NCBI GenBank assembly: GCA_900546775.1
Contig: UREM01000028.1
Span: forward strand, 1-25,053
Reading direction: 5' to 3'
Source: an uncultured Collinsella sp.
GTDB lineage: Bacteria > Actinomycetota > Coriobacteriia > Coriobacteriales > Coriobacteriaceae
DNA: 25,053 bases
This document shows, piece after piece, positions 1 to 7,573 of the stretch. Position numbers and translations under genes: made by a program. The first letter of the stretch is position 1. The number at the start of each line of letters is the position of its first letter. The notes under the pieces are model-generated. The model was not told the origin of the DNA and did not search any database. It worked only from the letters and a program-made list of their open reading frames with translations.

Positions 1-31
1 ATGCGTCCGCCGACGAATAGCACCGAATTGG

Positions 32-1426
32 TTACTTCTTGCTCTCGGGCAAGACCAGATCCACGGCAGCGTCCTTGGCAGCATCGATGTGCTGAGCCAC
101 GACCGGCGTCTGCGGAAGGATCAGGTTAAGGACAATGGCCATAATGGCGGTGGGGGTTACGGCATTGGAGCCGATGACGGTGGATACCCAGGCGGGCATA
201 CCCTCGCCGGCAAGGCAACCGCTGGCCATCCAGATACCCAGGCCAAAGACGACGGAGGTACCGACGATGGTGGTAGTGCGCTGCGTGAGGCCCTCGCGGG
301 TGAACATGCGCACGCCGTTCATGGTGATGGTGCCAAAGACGCCGACGGTCGCGCCGCCGATGACGGGCTGCGGGATAGCGGAAAGGACGGCAGAGAGCTG
401 CGGGAACAGACCGGCGATGGCAAAGACGGCCGCGATGATCACAAAGACCCACTTGTTGACGACCTTGTTGGAGCAGATGATGCCCACGTTCTGGCCAAGG
501 GCGCTGGTGGGAAGACCGCCCAGCAGGCCGCCGACCATAGAGGTGAGGCCCTGGGACACGATAGCGCCGGAGAGCTCGCGCTCGGTGGGCATACGGTCGA
601 TGGAGCCCAGGCAGGCGGCGGAGACGTCGCCGATAACCTGGATGGCAACCATGGGGAACACGACAGCGAGGGTAATGCAGACCTCGGGATCAAACTCGAG
701 CGCATAGGGCATGAGCTTGGGAAGGGCGAAGACCTGAGCGGTGGCGACGCTGGAGAAGTCGATCATGCCAAAGGGGATGGAGACGATCATGCCGACGATC
801 ATGCCAAAGAACACGGATCCCAGCTTGAGCGTGCCCTTGCCAAAGTTGGCGAGCGCAAAGACCACGGCGAAGGTGATAAGAGCGACGCACCAGGCCTGCG
901 GGGTGCCCCACAGTGGCGTACCCATACCGCCGGCCATATACTTGACGGCCGTGGGATACAGCGAAACGCCGATGGAGAAGATGACCGTACCGGTCACGAC
1001 GGGTGGGAACAGCCACTTAATCTTGCTGTAGGCCAGACCAAAGAGGACCGCGACGGCACCGCCGACAATCTCGCCGCCCAACAGCGCGCCAAAGCTAAAG
1101 CCCGAGGCGCCCATGGCCTGCAGGGCCGGGAGGAACGCGAACGAAACGCCCATGACGATGGGCAGGCCGCCGCCGATGCGACGGAAGGGGGCAAAGGCCT
1201 GAAGGGCCGTGTCGATCGCCGAAAGAATGAGCGCGACCTGGATGATGTCGGTGCTCTGCTGGCTATTAAAGCCGTAGACGCCGGCCATGATGACAGCCGG
1301 GGTGATGATGCCGGCAAACGATGCCAGTACGTGCTGAAGGGCACACGGGATCATTTCCTTAACGGGAGGCATGCCTTCACGAGTGAACAGGGCTTCAGTG
1401 CCGTTCGTAACCGTCTCCTGGGTCAT
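32..1426 (-). CDS. NCS2-family nucleobase (xanthine/uracil-type) permease
   Basis: This is a 464-residue polytopic membrane protein of the nucleobase:cation symporter-2 family, which imports xanthine, uric acid or uracil with a cation. Seen: the first membrane segment carries LQHVLASFAG (residues 30-39), matching the family's conserved QH motif, and SALGQNVGII (308-317) matches the QN-x-G substrate-binding motif. Long hydrophobic segments follow through to about residue 450. The ATG at 1426 is chosen over an in-frame start at 1513 because GGTGG lies just upstream and the product then begins like other family members. It is divergent from a YheO-type regulator, which probably controls it. The residue aligned by eye with the substrate-binding Glu of XanQ and UraA is Gln263 here, so the substrate is uncertain. 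Confidence 0.9.
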   Translation of the reverse strand: MTQETVTNGTEALFTREGMPPVKEMIPCALQHVLASFAGIITPAVIMAGVYGFNSQQSTDIIQVALILSAIDTALQAFAPFRRIGGGLPIVMGVSFAFLPALQAMGASGFSFGALLGGEIVGGAVAVLFGLAYSKIKWLFPPVVTGTVIFSIGVSLYPTAVKYMAGGMGTPLWGTPQAWCVALITFAVVFALANFGKGTLKLGSVFFGMIVGMIVSIPFGMIDFSSVATAQVFALPKLMPYALEFDPEVCITLAVVFPMVAIQVIGDVSAACLGSIDRMPTERELSGAIVSQGLTSMVGGLLGGLPTSALGQNVGIICSNKVVNKWVFVIIAAVFAIAGLFPQLSAVLSAIPQPVIGGATVGVFGTITMNGVRMFTREGLTQRTTTIVGTSVVFGLGIWMASGCLAGEGMPAWVSTVIGSNAVTPTAIMAIVLNLILPQTPVVAQHIDAAKDAAVDLVLPESKK

Positions 1427-1778
1427 TTGACCACCAATCCTCGAAATAGTTGTTTTCGCATCTAACGCTCTATTGTGACGCAGTGCGGGGTTGAGGTTGT
1501 GCCTTCGTTGCATATCGTATTAAAGATGATTCTCATTCTCAATAATAATTTTTTGTTATCAGACTATTCTTCAGCTGAGATAATGCATTTCCGCAGGTCA
1601 GGAAAGTGTCTGGTCAAAATAACATCTAACTTTTCTTTTGGTCAACCGTTTACCGCCAAAATCATACCGTTCGTCTGCATTACGTCATGTACCTGCGGAT
1701 ATACGAGATGATGAGCAGCGTGTTACCATGAGAAAAAATTGTTATGAACATTTCCGATTTCACCCAAAGGAGTTGCCC
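1427..1778. other. Divergent intergenic region between permease and regulator
   Basis: No gene is visible in these 352 bases. The region is clearly more AT-rich than its neighbours, especially 1520-1660, and must hold the promoters of both divergent genes. The minus-strand promoter is listed separately. No convincing plus-strand promoter was found. Confidence 0.6.
1514..1542 (-). promoter_or_regulatory. Probable sigma70-type promoter of the permease gene
   Basis: On the minus strand TTGAGA and TACGAT are separated by 17 bp, about 90 bp ahead of the permease start. The spacer contains TGAGAATGAGAATCAT, which partly resembles an iron-regulator (Fur-type) box. The promoter is seen by pattern only and regulator binding is unproven. 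Confidence 0.45.
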
Positions 1779-2435
1779 GTGAACGAGACCGTACGCCGCT
1801 TTTTGCCGATGGTCAATTTCCTGGAGCAGATACTCGGTAAGAACAGCGAAATCGTGCTGCACGATTTCTCGGATCCCGACCACGCCATCGTCGATATTCG
1901 CAACGGCATCGTGAGTGGCCGCAAGGTCGGCGGTCCCGCCACCGATCTGGCGCTCAAGATCATGCACGACCCCAAGTATCGCGACCTGCCGTTTATTACG
2001 GGCTACGAGGGCCGCGGCGCCGGAGGCAAGACGCTGGAGTCCGCGACGTTCTTTATCCGCGAGGATGGCGAAATCGTCGGTATGCTCTGCGTCAACACCG
2101 ACCTCTCGACCGTACGCTCCATCAACGCCATGGCGCAGCAACTCATGGCGTGCTTCGACGCAGCGCCGACGCGCACGGAGCCCGCCCCTATCGAGGTCGA
2201 AAGCCTTTCGGAGTCCACCCAGGAGCTCATCGATCGCAGCATTGCCGAGTTGCTGAGCGCGCGCGGGCTGGATGTAGCGTCGCTTGGTCAGAGCGACCGC
2301 GTGGACGTCATTCGCCACCTCAACGGCAACGGGGTGTTCATGCTCAAGGGCGCCGTGGCCTGCGCTGCCACCGCGTTGGGCATCTCGGAGCCCAGCGTGT
2401 ACCGCTACCTGCAAAAAGTCCGCAAGGAGGGCTAA
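1779..2435 (+). CDS. YheO-like PAS domain / helix-turn-helix transcriptional regulator
   Basis: This is a 218-residue DNA-binding regulator. Residues 5-115 form the YheO-type PAS-like ligand domain (NSEIVLHDFSDPDHAIVDI near the start and GEIVGMLCVNTDLS at 97-110 are typical). Residues 145-218 form the C-terminal HTH domain, ending in the recognition helix region ALGISEPSVYRYLQKVR. A GTG start at 1779 is chosen because AAAGGAG sits six bases upstream and homologues begin here; an in-frame upstream extension has no such support. Divergence from a nucleobase permease suggests it senses a purine or related compound and controls that permease, which is an inference. Its 3' end faces ridA across a shared terminator. 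Confidence 0.85.
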   Translation: MNETVRRFLPMVNFLEQILGKNSEIVLHDFSDPDHAIVDIRNGIVSGRKVGGPATDLALKIMHDPKYRDLPFITGYEGRGAGGKTLESATFFIREDGEIVGMLCVNTDLSTVRSINAMAQQLMACFDAAPTRTEPAPIEVESLSESTQELIDRSIAELLSARGLDVASLGQSDRVDVIRHLNGNGVFMLKGAVACAATALGISEPSVYRYLQKVRKEG

Positions 2436-2480
2436 CGAGCAAAATGGAGCGCGGCTCCACAAGCGATTCGTCACTTGACA

Positions 2481-2516
2481 AAAGACCCTGCAGCTCGCAC
2501 GCGCTGCAGGGTCTTT
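2481..2516. terminator. Bidirectional rho-independent terminator between the YheO-like gene and ridA
   Basis: A perfect 14-bp stem (2481-2494 with 2503-2516, core AGACCCTGCAGC) has an 8-nt loop. A-rich bases precede it and a T run follows, so it can serve both converging genes. Confidence 0.9.
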
Positions 2517-2547
2517 TTGCATGTCATGTTTAGTTGTGGCCAACGCC

Positions 2548-2925
2548 TTAGAGAGCGGCGACAACCTCGATCTCGACCAGACCGCCAGCCGGAAGAGCGG
2601 CAACCTGGAAAGCGCTGCGCGCGGGGAACGGGGCCTCGAACTTGGAGGCGTAGATCTCGTTTACGGCAGCGAAGTCGGCAATGTCAGCCAGGTAGACTGT
2701 GGTCTTGACGACATCGGCAAAGGTGGCGCCGGCAGCGGTCAGCAGGGCCTCGACGTTAGCAAGGGACTGCTTAGCCTGGGCCTCGACGCCCTCGGGCATC
2801 TTGCCGGTTGCGGGGTCGATGCCCAGCTGGCCGGACAGGAACACCATGTTGCCGGTCTGGATGCCGGGGGAATACGGGCCGATGGCTGCGGGTGCATTAT
2901 CGGAAGACACGACGGTCTTGCTCAT
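2548..2925 (-). CDS. ridA: RidA family enamine/imine deaminase
   Basis: This is a 125-residue cytoplasmic protein of the YjgF/YER057c/UK114 family, which hydrolyses reactive enamine/imine intermediates made by PLP enzymes and forms trimers. Seen: the N-terminal AIGPYSPGIQ and FLSGQLGIDP motifs, Arg103 in FPARSAFQV (the carboxylate-binding arginine of active members) and the C-terminal LVEIEVVA with Glu118/120. Length is normal. The start at 2925 follows a strong AAGGAGA and is preferred over a 51-codon upstream extension, which runs through the promoter and leader hairpin. It is monocistronic, with a promoter at 3013-3041 and a terminator at 2481-2516. Confidence 0.95.
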   Translation of the reverse strand: MSKTVVSSDNAPAAIGPYSPGIQTGNMVFLSGQLGIDPATGKMPEGVEAQAKQSLANVEALLTAAGATFADVVKTTVYLADIADFAAVNEIYASKFEAPFPARSAFQVAALPAGGLVEIEVVAAL

Positions 2926-2957
2926 GTTTATCTCCTTACAAGTAAAAGGGAACGGGA

Positions 2958-3003
2958 GCGCGGCGTTCACACCGGGAGGCACAGTTCGGTCTGAACACCG
3001 CGC
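2958..3003 (-). promoter_or_regulatory. Hairpin at the 5' end of the ridA leader
   Basis: The arms 2958-2969 and 2992-3003 (GCGCGGCGTTCA on the plus strand) pair over 12 bp with one G-T. An inner 4-bp stem is at 2971-2974/2987-2990. The hairpin would lie within a few bases of the transcript's 5' end. Role unknown; mRNA protection or regulation are possible. Confidence 0.5.
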
Positions 3004-3012
3004 TTGATTGGG

Positions 3013-3041
3013 ATAGTACTCAAGGTTTCCGCGCGATGCAA
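3013..3041 (-). promoter_or_regulatory. Probable ridA promoter
   Basis: The minus strand reads TTGCAT, 17 bp, TACTAT, about 90 bp ahead of the ridA start. This is a good sigma70-type match with ideal spacing. Confidence 0.65.
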
Positions 3042-3185
3042 GATTATTATCACGTTGCGAGAATATTTTATCGCCCAACGGTTTCCCCGGACCGCTGAAC
3101 GGTTCTCATGTGGAGCAGCCAGTCCAAGCTGCTGAAGACTTTATCCCGCTTGGAACGCGGGCATCGCCTGCCGCGACGGCACCAC

Positions 3186-3191
3186 TATACT
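3186..3191 (+). promoter_or_regulatory. Candidate -10 box of the U32/RluA operon
   Basis: TATACT lies 32 bp ahead of the U32 start codon. No convincing -35 box is seen at the usual distance, so this is tentative. Confidence 0.35.
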
Positions 3192-3223
3192 TTTGAGTAT
3201 CTGAGCATTTTGAAAGGCAGGAT

Positions 3224-5719
3224 ATGACCGCAACCGCCAGTCGAACCACCAACCGCAGACCCGAGCTTTTGGCGCCCGCCGGAGGGCCCGAGCCCTTTGC
3301 CGCCGCACTCGCCGCCGGGGCAGACGCCATCTACTGCGGCATGGGCAGCTTCAACGCACGCCGCAAGGCCACCAACTTTACCGACGAGGCCTTTGAGCAG
3401 GCCTGCCGCGCCGCGCACCTGGCCGGCTCGCGCGTCTACGTCACGGTCAACATCGTCATCAAGCAGTCCGAGATGAGCGATGCGTTGCAGCTCATCCATC
3501 GCTGCTCCACGCTGGGCGCCGACGCCTTCATTATCCAGGACTGGGGCCTGTTCTTTGAGGTCAAGCGCACCATGCCCGGCATCGAGACGCATATCTCGAC
3601 CCAGGCGAACATCCACGACGACCGCGGAACCCTTTGGTGCCGCGAGCAGGGCGCCGACCGCGTGACCCTCTCGCGCGAGCTTTCCATCGACGAGATTGCC
3701 GCCATCCACGATGCCGCGCCCGATGTGGACCTTGAGGTCTTTAGCCATGGCGCCATCTGCTTTTGCTACTCTGGCCTGTGTCTGCTTTCGAGCTTTGCCA
3801 TGGCGGGACGATCGGCCAACCGTGGCATGTGCGCCCAGCCCTGCCGCTTGCCCTACGAGCTGATCGACGAGAACGGTCGCTCGCTCTCCCCTGCCGGTCG
3901 CGAGCGCGCGCTGTGCCCGCGCGACACCAACACGTCGCAGCTTGTTCGCCGTCTGTATGACGCCGGCGCCGCATCGCTCAAGCTCGAGGGCCGTATGAAG
4001 GCCCCCGATTACGTGTATTCCATCGTCGACGTGTATCGTCATCAGATTGATGACATGCTTGCCGGGGTCGCCGTAGATAAGGATGAGGAGGCCGCCCGTC
4101 AGCGCCAGCTCAAGCGCTGCTTCAACCGCGACTTTACGCACGCCTATCAGGACGGCACCTCGGGCGACGAGATGATGAGCTATGAGCGTTCCAACAACCG
4201 CGGCCAGATCGTGGGCACGGTGCTGGGCAGCCGCCCGGCCAACCGCGATGTGTGCGGCCTCAAACCCGACGACCGCCGTCGCCGCGCCGCCATCGCCCGC
4301 ATTGAGCTGTTTGAGCCCGTGGGCAAGGGCGACCTGCTGGAGCTTCGCCACGATAACGAGTTTGACCAGTTCCTGACCACCATTGCCGCCGATGATGCCG
4401 CCGCCGGTGACATCATCGAATGTCGCGTGCCCCGCAGCATGCCCGAGGGCTGCCGCGTCCGCGTGATTCGCAGTCAGCGTGCCATCGACGCCGCCGGCGC
4501 CGCGCTCAAGCGCGATGTGCTGCGCCGCCGAGCTGTTGACGTGTCCGTCGTGGCGCGCCTGGGCGAGCCGTTTACCGTCACACTCACCTGCTGTGACAAC
4601 CCCGCGCTCACCGCCACCGCCACGGGCTTCACCGTCGAGGCCGCCAAGACCCGCGCCGTCGAGGCATCCGATCTGGTTGAGCATGTGGGCCGCATGGGCT
4701 CCTCGCCCTTTGAGGCAGCGAGCTTTGATGTGACGCTCGATGAGGGCTGCGGCATGGGCTTCTCCGCTGTGCACAAGGTACGCACCGCCGCTTGCAAGGC
4801 GCTGGAAGAGGCCATTCTGGCACCGTATGAGGAGCGCGCCCGCACGCTCGAGCTACCGGCGACTGTCACCAATGATTCCCGCCCCGCGCCCGAGCACTAC
4901 CGCGATGAGCCGCAGATCTGCGCTACCGTCACCTCGCTCGAGGCCGCCGAGGCCGCTCGCGCGGAGGGTGCAACGCGCATCTACATGACCACCGACGCGC
5001 TCGATGCGGCCAAGCTCTCCCCCGCCGATACGTTTGAGCAGGGCATCGTACCCGTGCTCGATGAGGTCTGCCGCGCCGTTGACCACGTCCGCGTTGACCC
5101 ATGGGTTGTTGCTGGCGCCACGGTCGCTATTGGCAACATCTCTGAGCTTGCCCTGGCCGCCCAGGTTGGCGCCACGGCCGAGATTCGCTCTTGCCTGCCG
5201 GTGCACAACACGCCCTGCATGGAGGCACTCGCCGAACGCGGAGCCGGCGCGTTTTGGCTCTCGCCCGAGATCACGCTCGACGAGATTGTCTCGCTCGGCG
5301 CCGCCGCGCCCGCGGCTCTGGGCATCACCGTCTTTGGCCGCCCGCGCGTCATGACAAGCGAGCATTGCATTCTGCAGGTTGCCAACGGCTGCATCCACGA
5401 TTGCGCCAACTGCCGCCTGCGTGCCCGCAAGCTCTCGCTCAAGAATATCGACGGAAAGGTCATGCCGGTGCGTACCGACATCCACGGCCGCTCACGCTTG
5501 TACGACGCCTACCCCATCGACCTCACGCCGCAAGTTCCGCAGCTGCTCGATGCCGACGTGCGCCGTCTTATGGTCGACGGAACCTTGCTCGAGGCCGATG
5601 AGATTGGCCGTGCCGTCGCTCGCGTCCGTCGCGCTGTCGAGGCGGCTCAAGCCGGCCGCAAGCCGGCCGCCCGCCTGCGCGGCGCCACCTCGGGCTGCAT
5701 GTTTGTGGGAATTAGCTAA
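3224..5719 (+). CDS. U32 family protein, RlhA-like (probable RNA hydroxylation), double-U32 architecture
   Basis: This 831-residue protein belongs to the U32 'peptidase' family; characterised members (RlhA, TrhP, UbiU/V) are iron-sulfur proteins of RNA or ubiquinone hydroxylation. The first TIM-barrel-like U32 domain spans about residues 12-330 and carries the family signature EVFSHGAICFCYSGLC (171-186), with Cys179, 181, 186, 203, 207 and 231 available for a 4Fe-4S cluster. The middle (about 330-560) resembles the DUF3656 region of RlhA. A second barrel-like part (about 575-800) contains EHCILQVANGC and DCANC. This layout fits RlhA, which makes 5-hydroxycytidine at 23S rRNA C2501 in E. coli; equivalence is inferred. 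The ATG follows AGGCAGGA. A pseudouridine synthase gene starts 15 bp downstream, so both genes probably serve RNA modification. Confidence 0.88.
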   Translation: MTATASRTTNRRPELLAPAGGPEPFAAALAAGADAIYCGMGSFNARRKATNFTDEAFEQACRAAHLAGSRVYVTVNIVIKQSEMSDALQLIHRCSTLGADAFIIQDWGLFFEVKRTMPGIETHISTQANIHDDRGTLWCREQGADRVTLSRELSIDEIAAIHDAAPDVDLEVFSHGAICFCYSGLCLLSSFAMAGRSANRGMCAQPCRLPYELIDENGRSLSPAGRERALCPRDTNTSQLVRRLYDAGAASLKLEGRMKAPDYVYSIVDVYRHQIDDMLAGVAVDKDEEAARQRQLKRCFNRDFTHAYQDGTSGDEMMSYERSNNRGQIVGTVLGSRPANRDVCGLKPDDRRRRAAIARIELFEPVGKGDLLELRHDNEFDQFLTTIAADDAAAGDIIECRVPRSMPEGCRVRVIRSQRAIDAAGAALKRDVLRRRAVDVSVVARLGEPFTVTLTCCDNPALTATATGFTVEAAKTRAVEASDLVEHVGRMGSSPFEAASFDVTLDEGCGMGFSAVHKVRTAACKALEEAILAPYEERARTLELPATVTNDSRPAPEHYRDEPQICATVTSLEAAEAARAEGATRIYMTTDALDAAKLSPADTFEQGIVPVLDEVCRAVDHVRVDPWVVAGATVAIGNISELALAAQVGATAEIRSCLPVHNTPCMEALAERGAGAFWLSPEITLDEIVSLGAAAPAALGITVFGRPRVMTSEHCILQVANGCIHDCANCRLRARKLSLKNIDGKVMPVRTDIHGRSRLYDAYPIDLTPQVPQLLDADVRRLMVDGTLLEADEIGRAVARVRRAVEAAQAGRKPAARLRGATSGCMFVGIS

Positions 5720-5734
5720 CCGAAAGGCTTACAC

Positions 5735-6394
5735 GTGAACGAAGAACCTCAAGTCCTCTATTGCGACGCCTGGCTCATGGCCATCGACAAGCCCGCCGGC
5801 ATGATCGTCCACGGCGACGGCACCGGCGAGCGCACGCTCACCGACTACGCCAGCGACCTGCTGCTGGCGATGGGCGACGGCTTTGCCGCGACCGATATGC
5901 AGCCGCTCAACCGCTTGGACCGTGACACCACCGGCGTGGTGCTGTTCTCACTCGACAAGCAGACGCAGCCCGCCTTTGACCAGATGATCATCGACCACGC
6001 GTTCGAAAAGCACTACCTGGCGCTCGCCGAGGGCAAGATCGACTGGAACGAAAAGCTCATCGACAAGCCCATCGCCCGCGACCGTCACGACAGCCGCAAG
6101 ATGCGCGTCGGCGCCAGCGGCAAGCCGTCTCAAACGCGCGTGAAGGTGCTCAAACGTCTTAAGAGCCGTCGTGGCCTGCCCACGCGCTCGTATATCGATG
6201 TCGAGTTGCTCACCGGCCGCAAGCACCAGATCCGCGTACATCTGGCCAGCGAGCGCCATCCCCTGGTGGGCGATGACCTGTACGGAACGCCGCGTCCCTA
6301 CGGCCTGATGCTCCATGCCCACAGCGTGTCCTTTACGCATCCCGTAACCGGCGAGCACATCCACATCGAAGCCCCCTGCCCCTGGGAGCCCTAA
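5735..6394 (+). CDS. RluA-family RNA pseudouridine synthase
   Basis: This 219-residue enzyme isomerises specific uridines in rRNA or tRNA to pseudouridine. Seen: LNRLDRDTTGVVLF (58-71), the RluA motif with the catalytic Asp62, and the later GRKHQIRVHLA and HPLVGDDLYG motifs near the C-terminus. The first position of the usual HRLD motif is Asn. No N-terminal S4 domain is present, which makes it a short, catalytic-domain-only member. The GTG start at 5735 follows GAAAGG with 7-nt spacing. It lies 15 bp behind the U32 gene and is almost certainly co-transcribed with it. The stop codon overlaps the first base pairs of the hairpin at 6393. The exact target base cannot be told from sequence. Confidence 0.92.
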   Translation: MNEEPQVLYCDAWLMAIDKPAGMIVHGDGTGERTLTDYASDLLLAMGDGFAATDMQPLNRLDRDTTGVVLFSLDKQTQPAFDQMIIDHAFEKHYLALAEGKIDWNEKLIDKPIARDRHDSRKMRVGASGKPSQTRVKVLKRLKSRRGLPTRSYIDVELLTGRKHQIRVHLASERHPLVGDDLYGTPRPYGLMLHAHSVSFTHPVTGEHIHIEAPCPWEP

Positions 6395-6433
6395 ACCACC
6401 ACAAAGGGGACAGGCACCTTTGTGGTGGTTTTG
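6393..6433 (+). repeat. Hairpin repeat copy 1 (GGGGACAGGCACC type), probable terminator of the RluA operon
   Basis: A perfect 15-bp stem (6393-6407/6417-6431) has a 9-nt loop and a short T tail. The loop side carries GGGGACAGGCACC, a motif I associate with REP-like repeats of many bacteria. 6394-6433 matches 6763-6802 at 39 of 40 bases in the same orientation. Confidence 0.85.
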
Positions 6434-6462
6434 CCGCGATGGCTCTGCCGGATTCCCAAACA

Positions 6463-6678
6463 TCTCGATCTGTAACAGCTAAAGCCCATTTTGCGGTCCA
6501 TCTGTTACAGATCGAGACATTCGAATCCCCTCAAGGGAATAATCTCAATCTGTAACAGTAACTCGGCAAAATCAGTCCCAGATGTTACAGATTGAGACAA
6601 AGGGACGGCGCGGTTCGTAAGTATCTCGATCTGTAACACCTAGCCCACTTTTTACGGTCCAGTTGTTACAGACTTAGA
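6463..6678. repeat. Array of three inverted-repeat units spaced 80-81 bp
   Basis: Unit 1 pairs 6463-6478 with 6502-6517 (16 bp perfect, TCTCGATCTGTAACAG). Unit 2 pairs 6543-6557 with 6583-6597 (15 bp perfect, TCTCAATCTGTAACA). Unit 3 pairs 6624-6638 with 6664-6678 with three mismatches. Units 1 and 2 changed in matched fashion on both arms (CG to CA/TG), so pairing is conserved while sequence drifts. Loops are 23-25 nt and share GCCCA and GGTCCA in units 1 and 3. No ORF crosses the array. Confidence 0.9.
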
Positions 6679-6695
6679 CAAACCGGCAGACAACG

Positions 6696-6732
6696 AAAGC
6701 GGCGACGCCCGTGATGGACGTTGCCGCTTTTC
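6696..6732 (+). terminator. Terminator-like hairpin after the inverted-repeat array
   Basis: AAAGCGGCGACG (6696-6707) pairs with 6719-6730 through 12 bp with one G-T, followed by TTTTCT on the plus strand. No plus-strand gene lies directly ahead, so it may end read-through or a transcript of the array. Confidence 0.6.
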
Positions 6733-6762
6733 TATTGAGAAAACTACTCGGTTTTCGTTACT

Positions 6763-6802
6763 AACCACCACAATGGGGACAGGCACCTTTGTGGTGGTTT
6801 TG
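6763..6802 (+). repeat. Hairpin repeat copy 2 (GGGGACAGGCACC type)
   Basis: This is a direct copy of 6394-6433 with a single difference (A to T at 6774), giving a 14-bp stem with one T-T mismatch. Together the two copies bracket the inverted-repeat array and the hairpin at 6696. Confidence 0.85.
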
Positions 6803-6823
6803 GCCTTAGCCCGTCCCCTGCTG

Positions 6824-7570
6824 TTAGACCGTGATGACGTTGTCCATTGCCCGGTACTTGGCGGGGACCTCGCCTGCGGTAATAATCGTTGCGTCGCGGA
6901 AGTCCGCAAACTTGACGGGCGCCACCATGCCAAATTTGCTGGCGTCCGAGATTACGAAGCGTTTGGCCGTATGACGCATCGAGATGCGCTTTACTTGGGC
7001 CTCCTCGATATCGGGCGCCGTGAAGCCCTGCTCGGCGGCGATGCCATTAGAGCCCCAAAAGCCACAGTTGAAGTTGTAGCGATCTAAGGTTGCCAAGGCA
7101 TCGGGGCCAACGAGTGCCTCGGTCTCGGGTTTGAGCTCGCCGCCCAGCACCACGGTACGCATGCCGCGCAAAGCGAGATGCTGAGCATGGAGCACGGAAT
7201 CAGTCACATAGGTGACCCCTTCGAGATGCGGAAGATGCTCGATGAGCCTGAGCGTCGTCGAACCCGAATCGATGTACACAAAGCTCTCGGGCTCTACCAG
7301 CGCCGCCGCACGGGCGCAGATACGTTCCTTGTCGTCGTTATGGAGATCGCTGCGCTCATTAAGCGTTAGGTCGCGCGTCACGTGCGCGCGCTCAAGGCTT
7401 GTCGCGCCGCCGTGCACCTTGGCGATGCGGTGCGCTCGGTCAAGTGTCTGCAGGTCGCGTCGAATGGTAGAAGCCGTCACACCCAGGGCATCGGCAAGCT
7501 CTGGCACCGTTACTGAGCCAGTCTGTTGCACCATCGAGACGATCGCATTGAGTCTATCTTCCGCGAGCAT
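6824..7570 (-). CDS. DeoR/GlpR-family transcriptional regulator
   Basis: This is a 248-residue repressor-type protein. Residues 1-57 form the DeoR winged HTH (VTVPELADALGVTASTIRRD), ending with the usual KVHGGA. Residues about 75-235 form the sugar-phosphate isomerase-like sensor domain (YIDSGSTTLRLIEHL, YVTDSVLHAQHLA, GGELKPETEALVGPDA). Family members usually respond to a phosphorylated sugar. The gene starts 3 bp after the stop of the upstream dehydrogenase gene and its GAGGAGGAG ribosome binding site lies inside that gene's end, so they are co-transcribed. It probably regulates its own operon through repeated sites upstream of 8653. The effector is unknown. Confidence 0.92.
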   Translation of the reverse strand: MLAEDRLNAIVSMVQQTGSVTVPELADALGVTASTIRRDLQTLDRAHRIAKVHGGATSLERAHVTRDLTLNERSDLHNDDKERICARAAALVEPESFVYIDSGSTTLRLIEHLPHLEGVTYVTDSVLHAQHLALRGMRTVVLGGELKPETEALVGPDALATLDRYNFNCGFWGSNGIAAEQGFTAPDIEEAQVKRISMRHTAKRFVISDASKFGMVAPVKFADFRDATIITAGEVPAKYRAMDNVITV

Positions 7571-7573
7571 CGC

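Noticed and set aside
89..1465. 458-residue plus-strand reading frame
   Set aside because: It is the antisense of the permease gene, rich in Gly, Asp and His from reversed membrane codons, with no family motif or ribosome binding site.
3080..3223. tRNA or small RNA ahead of the U32 gene
   Set aside because: Some GC-rich pairing is seen, but no cloverleaf, CCA end or conserved tRNA loops.
3185..4774. 529-residue minus-strand reading frame
   Set aside because: It is the antisense of the U32 gene; long frames opposite GC-rich genes are expected, and no motif is seen.
6463..6678. CRISPR array
   Set aside because: Only three units, each itself a long palindrome with related loops rather than unique spacers; no cas genes nearby.
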